64,000 bases of DNA from UBA8522 sp035528895 (GTDB lineage: Bacteria; Acidobacteriota; Aminicenantia; Aminicenantales; UBA8522): contig DATKXS010000157.1 in the NCBI GenBank assembly GCA_035528895.1, forward strand, positions 1 to 64,000, in the 5' to 3' direction. Positions within the stretch are counted from its first letter, which is position 1, and the number at the start of each line of letters is the position of its first letter. Both the position numbers and the translations under genes were made by a program. The notes below the pieces were generated by a model that was not told where the DNA came from, searched no databases, and saw only the letters and a list, made by a program, of their open reading frames with translations. Below are positions 1 to 9,765 of the stretch, piece by piece.

Positions 1-1838
1 GTGAAATACTGGGTCGTCCGGACGACGTGGATCCAGGTGCTTTCGTTCTCGGGGTCCGGATTAAAGACGACCCGTTCCAATCCATACGAAACCGAAAGGT
101 CCCTGGTTAACTTGAAGTTGACCTCCCCCTCCACCAGTTGAAAATCCAGGTCGAAGTTGCGGCCGAAGCTGTAGGCCAACTGGGCGGACTGCCATTCCCT
201 GGTGTTGTAGCCGAGCTCCAGCACGCTCTCCCGGTTGCGGAAACCTTTCTCGAAGAGCTTGTATTCCTCGTGATGCTCGACGTTGAGAGAGAACTTGTTT
301 TTGAGGTCAAAACCGAGCGCCTGGTCGATCTGCCAGCTGCGCAGGATGTTGTCCAGGCCCCAGTAAATATTGTAATTCGATTCATATCTGACGCGATCGA
401 GACCCCATTTGTTGAGAAAGAATTCTTTTTCGACGGCCGAATCGAGCTCCCGGCGGTTGTCATCCCGGACAAAACCCACCGCGTTAGCATTGTCCCCGAA
501 GTTTCTTCCCAGCTGGGTATAGCGGAGGTGGATGTGGAACGTGCTCGTGTCATAGCTCGGCCGGAGGAAAAAGGCGATGTTGTCGGAGTTCTTGTCTCCG
601 TAGCTCAGCGCCAGCTGGCCAGTGAACTGTAACGTGTCCGAAAAATACAGAGCGGTGTCGATGCCGGCGGTTCCCCGGTTTTTGCCGTTGACCAGCTCGT
701 TGGCGGCCAAAAGCCCGATGTTGGAGGACTTCATGACGTCCCTTTTCAGTCGAAAGACCATGAAGTTGGCGCTGTCCTCCCCCCTCTCCTCGTCGTCCTT
801 GGTCTGGGCGGTCAGGGTCTGAAACTCATACCCCCCGGATTTCCCGTAGACCTTGGCTCCGCCGTAAATATCGGAAATCCTCCGCGAATAGAACAACTGG
901 ATGCGCTGGTCGTAGATCTCGCTCCCCTCCAGGAAGAAATTTCTCTTTTCGGGGAGGAAGAGCTCAAAACGGGTCAGGTTGATCTCTTCCTGGTCGGCCT
1001 CGACCGTGGCGAAATCCGGGTTGACGGTCAGGTTCCCTGAAACCGTCTGAGAGAACGCATAGCGGGCATCCAACCCGGCCTGGACGACCGTTTTTTCCTC
1101 TTCTTCGATTTTGGAGAGGAGGTAGGGAATGACCTGGGCTTTTTTCTCCGCTTTCTCGAGATCAAGATCCTTGAGCTCACCGAACAGGGAAACTTTGTAA
1201 GGGGATTCAAGCGGTCCGGTCCAGAAGCTGAATTCCAGCTTGCGGGGAATACCCCTGCCCAAGCTTAATCCCCAGGTTTTATTCTCCCCGGGTTCGTACT
1301 TGATGCTTCCGAGCTCCACCGCGAACTCGGCCGTCCAGCCGAATTCGGTTTTCCGGGCGGCCGCCCTCCAAACTCCATCCCAGGTGGAATCGAAAGTCCG
1401 CCCGTTATCCGTGATCCGGCCGTCCCACTGGGTTCCCAGGAGATTAGTGCTGACATAATAACAGTTTCTGCGGTCATGGAAGGTGTCGAGCAGCACATAG
1501 ACCGAATCGTCCGAACGGATGTCCGCATCCCTCTTGGTCATTCGGGCGGCGATTTTTTGAGGTTCTGAATCGTAACACCAAAAGCCAAAATAAACATTGT
1601 CGGCATCATACAGGATCTTGACGATGGTTCTCAACGAGGCGGGTTTCCCCTTTTCAGGTTGAAGTTGGATGAAATCCCCCGCTTCCGGGGCCTCTTTCCA
1701 GGCTGCTTCATCCAGAAGCCCATCCATTTTTATGGCCGATTCCGCTTTCTGGGCATACACTTCTTTGGATTGCCATTGTCCGGAGAGGACCAAGGATAAG
1801 AGGGGAATGCCGAAAACCAACACGAGCAGTCTTTTCAA
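1..1838 (-). CDS. DUF5916 outer-membrane-associated protein, 3' end outside window
   Basis: Open reading frame read from the reverse complement, starting at a TTG (1836-1838) and running off the left edge with no stop, so about 612 residues are visible. The N-terminus is a hydrophobic signal peptide (KRLLVLVFGIPLLSLVLSG). Residues about 30-210 look like the CBM9-like domain that heads this family (motifs KMDGLLDEAAWKEA, DADIRSDDSVYVLLDTF). The rest is rich in alternating beta strands with phrases typical of DUF5916 proteins (NPDFATVEADQEEINLTRFE, FLPEKRNFFLEG), likely an outer-membrane barrel. Such proteins are common in Acidobacteriota, Aminicenantes and Bacteroidota; their substrate is not known. 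The TTG start is inferred because it immediately precedes the signal peptide; the upstream ribosome site is weak. Confidence 0.85.
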   Translation of the reverse strand, partial: MKRLLVLVFGIPLLSLVLSGQWQSKEVYAQKAESAIKMDGLLDEAAWKEAPEAGDFIQLQPEKGKPASLRTIVKILYDADNVYFGFWCYDSEPQKIAARMTKRDADIRSDDSVYVLLDTFHDRRNCYYVSTNLLGTQWDGRITDNGRTFDSTWDGVWRAAARKTEFGWTAEFAVELGSIKYEPGENKTWGLSLGRGIPRKLEFSFWTGPLESPYKVSLFGELKDLDLEKAEKKAQVIPYLLSKIEEEEKTVVQAGLDARYAFSQTVSGNLTVNPDFATVEADQEEINLTRFELFLPEKRNFFLEGSEIYDQRIQLFYSRRISDIYGGAKVYGKSGGYEFQTLTAQTKDDEERGEDSANFMVFRLKRDVMKSSNIGLLAANELVNGKNRGTAGIDTALYFSDTLQFTGQLALSYGDKNSDNIAFFLRPSYDTSTFHIHLRYTQLGRNFGDNANAVGFVRDDNRRELDSAVEKEFFLNKWGLDRVRYESNYNIYWGLDNILRSWQIDQALGFDLKNKFSLNVEHHEEYKLFEKGFRNRESVLELGYNTREWQSAQLAYSFGRNFDLDFQLVEGEVNFKLTRDLSVSYGLERVVFNPDPENESTWIHVVRTTQYF

Positions 1839-2140
1839 TGTCTTGCCCTAAAGCGCTGAGCAATCATCGGAGTCGGATTTTTCCCTGCGCCGGCCAGATG
1901 AGAACTTTTGTCTTGTTCTTCTCCGGCACAATCGCGGGGGATTGTAAGTCGCCGCCAAGAAAGATGTCAAGCCGGAGGGGAATGTTCACTTCAAGGGGTC
2001 AGCGGCTCGGCGTTTCACTCCCCCGATCTTCGGGAAAGGGAAGGGCAGCGACGTCCCCGGCCCATTTCAGTTGAATCCGACGCCGCCTTGTCCTGTTCAC
2101 CCGGGTTTTGATAGAATGCAGCTTTAAAGTCGGAGCGAAC
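1839..2140. other. Divergent intergenic region
   Basis: About 300 bases between the minus-strand DUF5916 gene and the plus-strand aldo/keto reductase. No open frame here has a ribosome site or a recognisable product. It holds the candidate promoter at 2088-2117; otherwise I see no clear repeat or structure. Confidence 0.6.
2088..2117 (+). promoter_or_regulatory. Candidate sigma70 promoter of aldo/keto reductase
   Basis: TTGTCC (2088-2093), 18-base spacer, TAGAAT (2112-2117) preceded by TG one base away, an extended -10 arrangement. It lies 23 bases upstream of the chosen ATG. Pattern match only. Confidence 0.45.
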
Positions 2141-3112
2141 ATGGAAAGACGGAAATTTTTTCAGGCATTGTCGACTGGGGTGATCGGCGCGGCGGGAGTT
2201 TTGCGCGGCCGGACGTCCCGCCCGGGCATGCTGGGATCTATTCCTGAGCAGCCGCTCCCCAGGCGTCCCCTCGGCCGCACCGGGGAGAAGCTCTCGATCA
2301 TCGGCCTGGGCGGCCTCGTCCTGGCGGATGAATCATCGGATACAGCCGATTCCCTTGTCGGCGAGGCCATCGACCACGGGATCAACTATTTCGATGTCGC
2401 CCCGAGCTACGGGAACGCCGAAGACCGGATGGGCCCGGCGCTCAAACCCTACCGAAAAAATGTCTTCCTCGCCTGCAAGACACTGAAGCGCGATAAATCC
2501 GGCGCCGCCGAGGAGCTTCATCAGTCCCTCCAGAAGCTGCAGACCGACCACTTCGACCTCTATCAGCTCCATGCGGTCTCCAAGACGGAAGACGTTGAGC
2601 AGGCCTTTGCCACGAACGGCGCCATGGAAACTTTTATCCAAGCCAAAAAAGACGGGAAGGTCCGTTTCCTCGGGTTCTCGGCCCATTCGGCCGAGGCCGC
2701 GCTCCTGGCCATCCAGCAGTTCGATTTCGACACCGTCCTCTTTCCGGTCAATTTCGTCTGTTTTCTCAAAGGCGGTTTCGGGCCCCAGGTCGTTGCCGCC
2801 GCGAAAGAAAAAAAGATGGGCATCCTGGCGCTCAAGGCCCTGGCCCGCCAGCCCTGGCCCGATGACAAACAGCGCCGGGATTGGCCGAAGTGCTGGTACC
2901 AGCCGATCCTCGACCGGGAAGAAGCCGGTCTATCGCTTCGTTTCACCCTCTCGCAGCCCGTGACCGCGGCCGTCCCACCCGGAGACAAGCGTCTTTTCAG
3001 AAAAGCCCTCGAACTGGCCCCCGGATTCAGTCCATTGCGAGCCGAGGAGGAGGCGAGGGTGAGACAGATGGCTGCCGGCTTAAACCCGTTGTTCAGTGCC
3101 CAGTCAGGGTGA
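2141..3112 (+). CDS. Exported aldo/keto reductase
   Basis: 323-residue NADPH-dependent aldo/keto reductase. The catalytic tetrad is visible: D85 and Y90 in FDVAPSYG, K113 in ACKTL and H144 in LYQLHAV. The N-terminus MERRKFFQALSTGVIGAAG has a twin-arginine-like motif (RRKFF) followed by a hydrophobic stretch, so export to the periplasm by Tat is likely, as for other 'twin-arginine' oxidoreductases of this group. I chose the ATG at 2141 rather than the upstream in-frame TTG at 2108 because a GGAG lies five bases before it and the signal sequence begins there. The C-terminal ferredoxin-like domain seen in some relatives is not evident. Substrate unknown. The following peptidase gene begins 45 bases downstream on the same strand. 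Confidence 0.88.
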   Translation: MERRKFFQALSTGVIGAAGVLRGRTSRPGMLGSIPEQPLPRRPLGRTGEKLSIIGLGGLVLADESSDTADSLVGEAIDHGINYFDVAPSYGNAEDRMGPALKPYRKNVFLACKTLKRDKSGAAEELHQSLQKLQTDHFDLYQLHAVSKTEDVEQAFATNGAMETFIQAKKDGKVRFLGFSAHSAEAALLAIQQFDFDTVLFPVNFVCFLKGGFGPQVVAAAKEKKMGILALKALARQPWPDDKQRRDWPKCWYQPILDREEAGLSLRFTLSQPVTAAVPPGDKRLFRKALELAPGFSPLRAEEEARVRQMAAGLNPLFSAQSG

Positions 3113-3157
3113 TATGGCTTCGCTATTGTTCGCCATGTCCCGCAGAAAGGAGTGCCG

Positions 3158-4651
3158 ATGAGAAAAAGTGTCGCCTGCGGATTTATCCTTCTCCTGATAG
3201 CGGCAAACGTTGTCTTCTCCGCCCAGGAAGAAAACCCTCTCCTCATCAAGGTCAAGCCGGCCAAGCTTACGCCGCTCAAAAAAGAAGCTCTGGCCTGGGT
3301 GGATGCCGCCTCGCCCGAGCTCTCCAAGCTCAACGACGAGATCTGGCGTGCCGCCGAAGTAGCCATGGAAGAATACCGCTCAGCCGAGGCCCTGGCGTCC
3401 TACCTCGAAGAAATGGGCTTTGCCGTGGAGAGGGGAGTAGCCGGCCTGCCCACGGCCTTTGTCGGAGTCTATGGCTCGGGGCAGCCGGTCATCGGGTTCC
3501 TGGCCGAGTATGACGCGCTCCCCAGCCTCTCCCAAGAGGCCGTAACCTCAAAGAAACCGGTCAAGGAAGGCGCTCCCGGCCACGGCTGCGGTCACAATAT
3601 CTTCGGAGTGGCCAGCACCGCCGCCGCCGTCGCCGTCAAAGATGTGATGGCCCGCCATGGGATCCCCGGGACGCTCAAGGTCTTCGGCTGCCCGGCCGAA
3701 GAGACGGTCGAGGGCAAGGCCTTCATGGCCCGGGCCGGCCTTTTCGACGGCCTGTCCTGCTGCATCCAGTGGCATCCGAGCTCGGAGAACTCCGTTTCAC
3801 TAGAGTCGAGCAACGCCCTGAACCAGTTCGAATTGGAATTCTCCGGCCGGACGGCCCACTCCGCCGGCGATCCCTGGCACGGCCGGAGCGCCCTGGATGC
3901 CGTCGAGCTCACCGACATCGGCCTGAACTTCCTGCGTGAGCACTTGAAACCGACGGCCCGGATCCACTACGTCATCCAGGATGGAGGGAAGGCGCCGAAC
4001 GTCGTTCCGGACTACGCCCGGGCCTGGTACTATGTGCGCGATGTCGACCGGGAAAGCGTCGAGAAAGACTACGAGCGGGTGCTCAAGATCATCGACGGGG
4101 CCGCTAAGATGACCGAGACGACCTATAAAATCCATTTCAAAAGCGGCGTTCACGAGACCTTAGCCAACCGGGCCGGCTCCGAGGTCGTCTACGCCAACCT
4201 TCTCCTCATCGGCGCGCCGGCTTTCACCGAAGAGGAGCAGTCCTTCGCCAAGGAGATCCAGAAGGATATCGGCGTCGAGGAGAAGGGCCTGAGCACGAAG
4301 ATCGAGCCCTTCTCACATCCCGAAAAGAGCTGGGGAAGCGGTTCGACCGATGTGGCCGAAGTGAGCTGGCTCACCCCGACCACGAGCCTCGGAGTGGCCT
4401 TTACTCCTACCGGAACACCCGGCCACCACTGGGCGGCCGTCGCCTGCGGCGGGATGTCCATCGGCCATAAATGCCTGGCCACGGCGGCCAAGGTCATGGC
4501 CGCATCCTGCCTGGACTTTCTCTCCCAGCCCGAAATCATTCAAAGGATGCGGGAAGAGTGGACGGCCCGGAAGAAAGGCCGGGAATATCAATCCCCCCTG
4601 CCGGCGGACTTGAAGCCCCGAGTCGTACCCAAGAAAGAAGAACCGTCTTAA
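3158..4651 (+). CDS. Secreted M20-family amidohydrolase (AbgB-like)
   Basis: 497 residues; related to M20D zinc amidohydrolases such as the AbgB subunit of p-aminobenzoyl-glutamate hydrolase. A cleavable signal peptide (MRKSVACGFILLLIAANVVFS) puts it outside the cytoplasm. Metal-binding and catalytic motifs are visible: EYDALP near residue 118, HGCGHN at 142-147, CPAEE near 178-182, and a C-terminal GHHWAAVACGG. The central segment with ARIHYVIQDGGKAPNVVP is the typical dimerisation lid. Start ATG 3158 follows AAAGGAG at a spacing of five; the in-frame GTG two codons earlier sits inside that site. Its stop codon overlaps the permease start (TAATG), so hydrolysis of an amide- or peptide-linked substrate and uptake of the released amino acid are probably coupled. 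Exact substrate not determinable. Confidence 0.88.
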   Translation: MRKSVACGFILLLIAANVVFSAQEENPLLIKVKPAKLTPLKKEALAWVDAASPELSKLNDEIWRAAEVAMEEYRSAEALASYLEEMGFAVERGVAGLPTAFVGVYGSGQPVIGFLAEYDALPSLSQEAVTSKKPVKEGAPGHGCGHNIFGVASTAAAVAVKDVMARHGIPGTLKVFGCPAEETVEGKAFMARAGLFDGLSCCIQWHPSSENSVSLESSNALNQFELEFSGRTAHSAGDPWHGRSALDAVELTDIGLNFLREHLKPTARIHYVIQDGGKAPNVVPDYARAWYYVRDVDRESVEKDYERVLKIIDGAAKMTETTYKIHFKSGVHETLANRAGSEVVYANLLLIGAPAFTEEEQSFAKEIQKDIGVEEKGLSTKIEPFSHPEKSWGSGSTDVAEVSWLTPTTSLGVAFTPTGTPGHHWAAVACGGMSIGHKCLATAAKVMAASCLDFLSQPEIIQRMREEWTARKKGREYQSPLPADLKPRVVPKKEEPS

Positions 4652-6126
4652 TGAAGAGTAAACTTCTGGCCACAAAGAGCCTGGAAGATCTCTCCCAGGA
4701 GGCCTCGTCCACTGTGCAAGGGCTGAAAAGAGTCCTGGGCCCCTGGCACCTGATCTTTCTCGGCATCGGAGCGATCGTCGGCGCCGGAATTTTTGTCATC
4801 ACCGGGCACGCGGCCGCTCAGTACGCCGGACCGGGCGTCACCCTCTCTTTCGTCCTGGCGGGACTGACCTGCTCGTTCGCCGGTCTGTGTTACGCCGAGT
4901 TCGCCTCGCTCATCCCGATCGCCGGCAGCGCCTACACCTATGCCTACGCGACGCTCGGAGAATTTTTCGCTTGGATCATCGGCTGGGACCTCATCCTCGA
5001 GTACTCGCTCGGCGCGACCGCAGTCTCGATCGGCTGGTCGGGCTACATCGTCAGCTTTCTTAAGGATCTCGGGATCAACTTCCCGGCGGTCCTGGCCAAT
5101 GCGCCTTTTGCCTATGATCCCCAGCACCACTCCTGGACGGCCACCGGGGCGCTGTTCAACCTGCCGGCCTTTTTCGTTATCGCTCTGATCACTACCCTTC
5201 TCGTCAAAGGGATCAAGGAGTCGGCGACGGTCAACGCCGTCATCGTCTTCCTCAAGATCGCGGTGATCCTAATCTTCATCGGCGTCGGCGTCTTTTTCAT
5301 CAAGCCGGAACTATGGAAGCCGTTCATCCCGGCTAACCAGGGCCAATTCGGGTTCTTCGGGATGAGCGGGATCCTGCGGGGGGCCGGGGTCATGTTCTTC
5401 GCCTACCTGGGATTTGACGCCGTCTCCACGGTCGCCCAGGAGGCCCGCAATCCGCAACGGGATATGCCCCGCGGCATTCTCGGCAGCCTGGTCATCTGCA
5501 CGGTTATCTACATCGCCTTCTCTCTCGTGTTGACCGGTGTGGTCTCCTACACCCAGCTCAACGTGCCCGCTCCGGTGGCCGTGGCCATCGACGCCATGCG
5601 GGTCCTCTGGCTCTCGCCGCTCGTCAAGATCGCGGCCGTGGTCGGGCTGATCTCGGTCATGATCGTCCAACTCATGGGGCAGCCGCGCATTTTCTTCTCC
5701 ATGGCCACCGACGGGCTGCTTCCCAGGGCGGCGGCCAGAGTCCACCCGAAGTATGGGACGCCCTATGTGACCACGATCGTGACCGGGCTGGGCGTGGCGA
5801 TCGCCGCGTCGCTCCTGCCTATCGGCATCGTCGGCGAGCTCGTCAGCATCGGGACGCTTCTGGCGTTCGTCATCGTCTGTGCCGGGGTGCTCGTTCTTCG
5901 CTACACTCATCCGGAGATTCCCAGGCCCTTCAAAACGCCCGGAGTTCCGTTCATCCCGGCCCTGGGGATCCTGAGCTGCCTGTATCTCATGGTCGGGCTC
6001 CCCAAGGACACCTGGATCCGGCTGCTGGGCTGGATGGGGCTGGGTTTCGTTATCTACTTCACCTACGGCATCCGCAAAAGCAAGCTGCGCCTGAAGGAAA
6101 AACTGCGGACCGACGTCCAGCCGTAG
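4651..6126 (+). CDS. APC-family amino acid permease
   Basis: 491 residues with about 12-13 hydrophobic membrane segments. The first helix carries the APC signature GIGAIVGAGIF (38-48), and the segment FFAYLGFDAVSTVAQEARNP near residue 250 is the conserved motif of the cationic amino acid transporter (CAT/YfnA) branch. The C-terminus PEIPRPFKTPGVPFIPALGI is also typical. The ATG overlaps the stop of the upstream M20 amidohydrolase by one base and has only a weak purine-rich ribosome site, so translation probably depends on the upstream gene. Longer in-frame extensions into the amidohydrolase gene are not credible. Specificity among amino acids cannot be told. Confidence 0.9.
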   Translation: MKSKLLATKSLEDLSQEASSTVQGLKRVLGPWHLIFLGIGAIVGAGIFVITGHAAAQYAGPGVTLSFVLAGLTCSFAGLCYAEFASLIPIAGSAYTYAYATLGEFFAWIIGWDLILEYSLGATAVSIGWSGYIVSFLKDLGINFPAVLANAPFAYDPQHHSWTATGALFNLPAFFVIALITTLLVKGIKESATVNAVIVFLKIAVILIFIGVGVFFIKPELWKPFIPANQGQFGFFGMSGILRGAGVMFFAYLGFDAVSTVAQEARNPQRDMPRGILGSLVICTVIYIAFSLVLTGVVSYTQLNVPAPVAVAIDAMRVLWLSPLVKIAAVVGLISVMIVQLMGQPRIFFSMATDGLLPRAAARVHPKYGTPYVTTIVTGLGVAIAASLLPIGIVGELVSIGTLLAFVIVCAGVLVLRYTHPEIPRPFKTPGVPFIPALGILSCLYLMVGLPKDTWIRLLGWMGLGFVIYFTYGIRKSKLRLKEKLRTDVQP

Positions 6127-6133
6127 GACGATC

Positions 6134-7549
<1,416 letters not shown>

Positions 7550-7594
7550 GATGATACACTCCTTTATTGGATTCGATCGCAGTGACTAAAATTC

Positions 7595-7603
7595 AGTATA
7601 TCA
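7595..7603 (-). promoter_or_regulatory. Extended -10 element before the aldolase gene
   Basis: On the minus strand TGATATACT gives an extended -10 hexamer TATACT, about 46 bases upstream of the aldolase ATG. No good -35 is present at 16-18 bases, which is common for extended -10 promoters. Confidence 0.4.
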
Positions 7604-7657
7604 AAAAATGCCCGGCGAGCCCATTCCATTTATCCTAATTTAACCATCTCCTTTTCC

Positions 7658-7806
7658 GTGATTTCTCTGGTCTCAGGAGGCCGCCCTATGCCCCCGCACC
7701 CCGGGGAACCAGTCACATCGGTTCCCCCCATCGGAAAATAGCCGATGGGTCCCCCCTCCGCTACGGGGGCCTTAGGTCGGCCTCCTGAGACCAACACAAA
7801 GATCAC
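7658..7806. repeat. Palindromic repeat family, copy 1 (full)
   Basis: A nested palindrome of about 149 bases. The outer arms are a perfect 15-base inverted repeat (7669-7683 with 7778-7792), extended by GTGAT...ATCAC at the outer ends. The interior holds further complementary blocks (CCCATCGG with CCGATGGG; GCCCCCG with CGGGGGC). Almost the same interior recurs in copy 2 at 53676-53812, and the left arm recurs at 37115-37146. It lies between divergently transcribed genes. Confidence 0.85.
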
Positions 7807-7890
7807 CGACTGGGAAGTGCCTCCTAGCATAACGGCGGCGAAAAGTGTATAAGGAGCATAAAAAAATAGGTGCAATCAGGAGGCCCGGCC

Positions 7891-9540
7891 ATGAACAAAT
7901 ATCGTCCGCTTTATCTTGTTTTTATCTTCCTTTTCTTTTTGATCAGCGGTTTTATGGCCATCTCCGGGGAAAAAGCGGTATCCAAGGATGCCGGTTCCTA
8001 TGATGAACTGGTTGCACTTTTTAGGGAATGGCGGGAGTTCCAGAAACCCAGGGTTGTCAACGGTGTGCCCGATTATTCAGCAGCGGCGATGAAGGAGCAG
8101 AGAGATAAACTTGCGGCCTTCCAGAAACGGCTGGCGGCCATCGACTGCACCCGCTGGCCGGTTGCCCAACAGGTCGACTACCATCTTGTCCGGGCCGAGA
8201 TGAACGGCCTCGAGTTCGACCACCGCGTCCTCCGGCCGTGGTCACGGATGCCCAATTTTTATGTCTCCGTCACCGCATCCGAGCATGATGTGCCGCTTCG
8301 GGAAGGGCCGGAGATTTTCGACCCGCTCAACCTCTGGAAGCATGAGTTACCGCTGGGGGAGAAGGAGGTGCTGGAATATAGGGAGAAGCTCCGTGCTGTT
8401 CCTGCCATCCTTGCCCAGGGTAAAAAGAACCTGGTCGAAGAAACGAAAGACCTTTGGACACTCGGCATCCCCGAGATTCGAGGCGAGAGCAGGACCCTCG
8501 ACTATCTGGCCAGGCAATTGGCAAAATATCATCCGGACATTGCGCCCGAGGCAAAGAGGGCCAAATCGGCCGTCGATGATTTCCTTTTCTGGGTCGAGGA
8601 AAAAGAGAAAACGATGAAACCGGCACCCTGCGGAATCGGGGTCGAAAATTTTGACTGGTACATGAAAAACGTCCATCTCGTCCCCTACACCTGGAAAGAA
8701 CAGGTCGCCGTGCTGGAGAGAGAATGGGAACGCTCGACCGCCTCCCTGAAACTCGAGGAACACCGGAACCGTCATCTTCCTGAGCTCGTTCCTCTGGCAA
8801 CCGAAGAAGAGGCGAGGCGCCGCTACAACGAGGCTGTCGATGAGTTCATGCGGTTTCTGAGGGAGGAGTCCGTCTTCACAGTGCCCGATTACCTGCACTT
8901 GGACTATTTCAGGGGACGGTTTGCCCCGCCGGACGCCCAGCGTGATTTCTTCGCCAAGGTCGAGTCGCTCGACTCCATGCCTATGAAATGCCACAGCATG
9001 CACTGGCTGGACAAACAGCTTATGGCCAACGATCCTCATCCCAGCCCTATCCGCCGCGTTCCGCTTCTCTACAACATCTGGGATTCGCGGGCGGAAGGCC
9101 TGGCCACGGCGATGGAGGAACTGATGATGCAGGCCGGTCTTCTGGACGAGAGGCCTCGGGCCAAGGAGTTGGTCTATATTCTCGTCGCCATGCGTTGCGC
9201 CAGGGCCATGGGGGACCTCAAGATGCACAGCAACAAGTGGAACCTCGAACAGGCGAGGCAGTATGCCGTGGAGCGGACGCCCTATGGCTGGCTTCTTCGC
9301 GACGGCGAGACGATCTGGACCGACCTGCGGATCTACCTTCAGCAGCCCGGCTACGGGACGAGCTACGTCGTGGGCAAGGTCCAGATTGACAAGCTTATGG
9401 CCGACCGGTCCGGCCAAATGGGCGCCGGGTTTAAGCTCCAGAAATTCATGGACGAATTCCTAGGCTGCGGCATGATCCCCGTCTCACTCAGCCGCTGGGA
9501 GATGACCGGCCTGGAGGACGAGATCAAGAAGCTTTGGTGA
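7891..9540 (+). CDS. DUF885 family secreted protein
   Basis: 549 residues with an N-terminal signal peptide or anchor (MNKYRPLYLVFIFLFFLISG). The remainder matches the general DUF885 pattern: a long helical region, then a segment EGLATAMEELMMQAG near residue 400 where family members carry a gluzincin-like EGWA..YAE motif, and a C-terminal GYGTSYVVGK. Here the usual EGW is EGL. DUF885 proteins are suspected metallopeptidase relatives, but activity is not established and the HExxH-like arrangement is not clear in this copy. Start ATG 7891 follows CAGGAGG with seven bases; the in-frame GTG at 7870 overlaps that site. A strong GGGGAC hairpin follows directly after the stop. Confidence 0.8.
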   Translation: MNKYRPLYLVFIFLFFLISGFMAISGEKAVSKDAGSYDELVALFREWREFQKPRVVNGVPDYSAAAMKEQRDKLAAFQKRLAAIDCTRWPVAQQVDYHLVRAEMNGLEFDHRVLRPWSRMPNFYVSVTASEHDVPLREGPEIFDPLNLWKHELPLGEKEVLEYREKLRAVPAILAQGKKNLVEETKDLWTLGIPEIRGESRTLDYLARQLAKYHPDIAPEAKRAKSAVDDFLFWVEEKEKTMKPAPCGIGVENFDWYMKNVHLVPYTWKEQVAVLEREWERSTASLKLEEHRNRHLPELVPLATEEEARRRYNEAVDEFMRFLREESVFTVPDYLHLDYFRGRFAPPDAQRDFFAKVESLDSMPMKCHSMHWLDKQLMANDPHPSPIRRVPLLYNIWDSRAEGLATAMEELMMQAGLLDERPRAKELVYILVAMRCARAMGDLKMHSNKWNLEQARQYAVERTPYGWLLRDGETIWTDLRIYLQQPGYGTSYVVGKVQIDKLMADRSGQMGAGFKLQKFMDEFLGCGMIPVSLSRWEMTGLEDEIKKLW

Positions 9541-9544
9541 CTGC

Positions 9545-9598
9545 AAAAAATGGGGACTGCAAAAAATGGGGACGGTCCTATTTTTGTCCCCATTTTTT
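9545..9598. terminator. GGGGAC hairpin after the DUF885 gene, with duplicated left arm
   Basis: AAAAAATGGGGAC (9561-9573) pairs perfectly over 13 bases with GTCCCCATTTTTT (9586-9598) across a 12-base loop. The left arm is duplicated just upstream (9545-9557), giving two alternative hairpins. It starts four bases after the DUF885 stop and ends in a T-run, so it could serve as an intrinsic terminator. Similar GGGGAC hairpins occur at 40029-40081 and 49273-49394. Confidence 0.65.
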
Positions 9599-9626
9599 CC
9601 GAGCAATCTTGTGTTTGACTGTTCGT

Positions 9627-9655
9627 TTGTCGTTTAATGCTGAGTGTGCTAAATT
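9627..9655 (+). promoter_or_regulatory. Possible promoter of the TonB-receptor transcript
   Basis: TTGTCG (9627-9632), 17-base spacer, TAAATT (9650-9655). Moderate match to sigma70 hexamers. If used, it leaves a leader of about 100 bases before the receptor gene. Confidence 0.3.
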
Positions 9656-9667
9656 GGTAGCTCCCTC

Positions 9668-9741
9668 CGAGTCAAAGAGTCTAAGGCGGAGAAACCGTTA
9701 GGACTCGCGCCCGTCAGGGCAAGGCCGGAAACGGCCCTGCC
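9668..9741 (+). promoter_or_regulatory. Structured 5' leader of the TonB receptor
   Basis: Two helices can be drawn by eye. CGAGTC (9668-9673) pairs with GACTCG (9702-9707). GGCA-A-GGCCG (9718-9727) pairs with CGGCC-C-TGCC (9732-9741), closed by a GAAA tetraloop with one mismatch. The ribosome site AAAAGGAGG follows at 9753-9761. This could be a riboswitch or other leader control for nutrient uptake; I cannot assign it to a known class. Confidence 0.4.
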
Positions 9742-9765
9742 TTCCGTGCTTGAAAAGGAGGCCAG

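Noticed and set aside
9641..9680. A tRNA-like segment (D-arm-like AATTGGTAGCTC)
   Set aside because: No acceptor stem, anticodon arm or T arm can be drawn around it.
9640..9760. Cobalamin riboswitch
   Set aside because: Some short runs resemble conserved cobalamin-box sequence, but the core order and box sequences do not match; reported only as an unassigned structured leader.
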